Assembly: GCA_022360655.1 (NCBI GenBank)
Contig: JAKSCK010000048.1
Span: forward strand, 38,674 to 102,673
Source of the DNA: Spirochaetales bacterium
Lineage (GTDB): Bacteria; Spirochaetota; Spirochaetia; DSM-2461
DNA length: 64,000 bases
Direction: 5' to 3'
In this document: piece by piece, positions 62,949 to 64,000 of the stretch
Position numbering within the stretch: position 1 is the first letter of the stretch
Layout: the number at the start of each line of letters is the position of its first letter
Position numbers and translations under genes: made by a program
The notes under the pieces: generated by a model
Databases searched by the model: none
The model's input: the letters and a program-made list of their open reading frames with translations, nothing else
Told to the model about the DNA's origin: nothing

Positions 62949-64000
62949 GTGGTCAAAACAAAAGTACTAGATTTAGCAAATAAAATTAGTCGATCAAAAA
63001 CCGGTTCAAAACATGGCGTCAAACCTGAGGATCCTGAGTACAGAATCATTGAGCCTGTTCTCACCGATGATACAGCCTCTGTGGCCCTTTGCCTTGAATT
63101 GAAAAAGCCCCGAAGCAAAGATGAGGTGGCCTCTCTTTGTGGGAAAAGCCCTGAAGAGACAGAGAAGATTCTCTATCAATTGGCCCAAGACGGCATCATC
63201 AGCTACATCACAGAAGACGGTGTTGATAAGTTTCAATTAGAACTCTGGGTTCCTGGTGTCATGGAATTCATGGTTGTGAATAAGGAAAATGTGGCCAAGT
63301 ATCCTCAGATCGCAGAATGCTTTGAGGAATACTCCCGACAAAAGGGTGGCTTCATGGCAGGGAAAGTTCCTTCTGGTCTTGGCCTGATGCGGGTGATTCC
63401 CATTGAGCAAACTATTGATGGAGAAACCCGGCGCGCCAGTTATGAGGAAGTGTCCCATTACCTTGATGAGAATGAAATTTTCTCTGTTTCTGATTGTGCA
63501 TGCCGTTCTGTGCGGGAAGCCATGGGCGAGGGCTGTGGACATCTGAAAGAAGACATGTGCATCCAAATGGGAGATGGCGCAGAGTTCTACATCAAAACAG
63601 GACGAGGCCGACAAATCACCCGTGATGAAGCCAAAGCCATCCTGAAAAAAGCCGAGGAGAACGGTCTCTTCCACCAAATTGCCAACACAGATGGTCCTGG
63701 GAAAACGCATGCCATTTGCAACTGTTGTAGCTGTTCCTGCCTGGCGGTACGTCATGCCAACCACTTCAAGAACCCAGACATGGTTCGCTCCAATTACAGT
63801 TCTGTCATTGACCCAGAGAAATGTGTGGCCTGTGGCGAATGCGTAGAAAACTGCCCCACCAATGCACTGAAACTCGGTCAGAAGCTCTGTGGTGTTCCCA
63901 AACTGGATCTTCCTGCAAAGCGCCCTCTTCCCAGTGATACAGAATGGGGCGAAGACAAGTGGAATCCTGACTATCGTACCAATCGACGGGTTGTGACTGA
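62949..64000 (+). CDS. Large Fe-S oxidoreductase with ferredoxin domain, 3' end cut by window edge
   Basis: The frame is open for 350 codons from GTG at 62949 (GGAG nine bases upstream) to the right edge with no stop. The N-terminus is a winged-helix-like segment (EPVLTDDTASVALCLELKKP; EVASLCGKSPEETEKILYQL). Then come cysteine groups: SVSDCACRSVREAMGEGCGH, HAICNCCSCSCLAVRHA and a classical 4Fe-4S motif CVACGECVENCP. The visible part matches the start of large NAD(P)-linked, FAD-dependent Fe-S oxidoreductases with a glutamate-synthase-small-chain-like second half, which would lie beyond the edge. Electron donor or acceptor unknown. Confidence 0.75.
   Translation, partial: MVKTKVLDLANKISRSKTGSKHGVKPEDPEYRIIEPVLTDDTASVALCLELKKPRSKDEVASLCGKSPEETEKILYQLAQDGIISYITEDGVDKFQLELWVPGVMEFMVVNKENVAKYPQIAECFEEYSRQKGGFMAGKVPSGLGLMRVIPIEQTIDGETRRASYEEVSHYLDENEIFSVSDCACRSVREAMGEGCGHLKEDMCIQMGDGAEFYIKTGRGRQITRDEAKAILKKAEENGLFHQIANTDGPGKTHAICNCCSCSCLAVRHANHFKNPDMVRSNYSSVIDPEKCVACGECVENCPTNALKLGQKLCGVPKLDLPAKRPLPSDTEWGEDKWNPDYRTNRRVVT

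Overview
The window looks like chromosomal DNA of a free-living or gut-type spirochaete (Spirochaetales). This is an inference. The main pointers are a long TPR protein with an acidic cytoplasmic tail and one membrane segment that resembles the spirochaete periplasmic flagellar collar protein FlcA, many small lipoproteins typical of a double-membrane cell, and a very heavy load of sugar ABC importers and two-component systems of the YesM/YesN type. No rRNA, tRNA, CRISPR array or prophage was seen.

Layout. 1-14.7 kb is mostly housekeeping: a TPR lipoprotein (cut by the window edge) paired with an LpoB-like lipoprotein, homoserine dehydrogenase, glycogen phosphorylase, small lipoproteins, a von Willebrand A protein, a FeoB-associated-type mini-protein, GlmS, a lamin-tail-like lipoprotein, thioredoxin and SSB. 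14.7-22.3 kb is a visibly AT-richer block with one sugar importer (two permeases and a binding protein) and a YesM/YesN-like kinase/regulator pair. 22.3-32.7 kb returns to core functions: ManC, IlvE, the FlcA-like protein, a glycogen-binding (CBM48) protein, a PlsC-type acyltransferase, a UPF0158-GNAT fusion and enolase. 32.8-43.6 kb is a carbohydrate locus: AraC regulator, a GHL6-type glycoside hydrolase, a second kinase/AraC regulator pair, and a five-gene operon nagA-binding protein-permease-permease-HAD phosphatase, which suggests use of an N-acetylglucosamine-containing glycan.

44.1-47.5 kb carries a START-domain protein followed by the cassette Cthe_2159-like carbohydrate-binding protein, VTC polyphosphate-polymerase-like protein and DUF4956 membrane protein. 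Next comes a dead IS1595-family (IS1016-like) element with terminal inverted repeats and an 8-bp target duplication, then a stand-alone trpB. 50.2-62.7 kb holds a NarL-type two-component pair with an Lpl-type sugar importer, then an alpha-1,6-mannan locus (GH125, binding protein, two permeases, GH76 lipoprotein) next to a GntR/LacI-type regulator that shares promoter sequence with it. The window ends in a large Fe-S oxidoreductase that runs off the edge.

None of the four importers has its own ATPase gene, so they probably share one encoded elsewhere. Hairpins sit between the binding-protein gene and the first permease gene in three of the four. A dispersed GC-rich repeat occurs as two near-identical copies plus a looser relative. 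A 180-bp region of nested complementary arms downstream of glmS is the best candidate for an unrecognised structured RNA.
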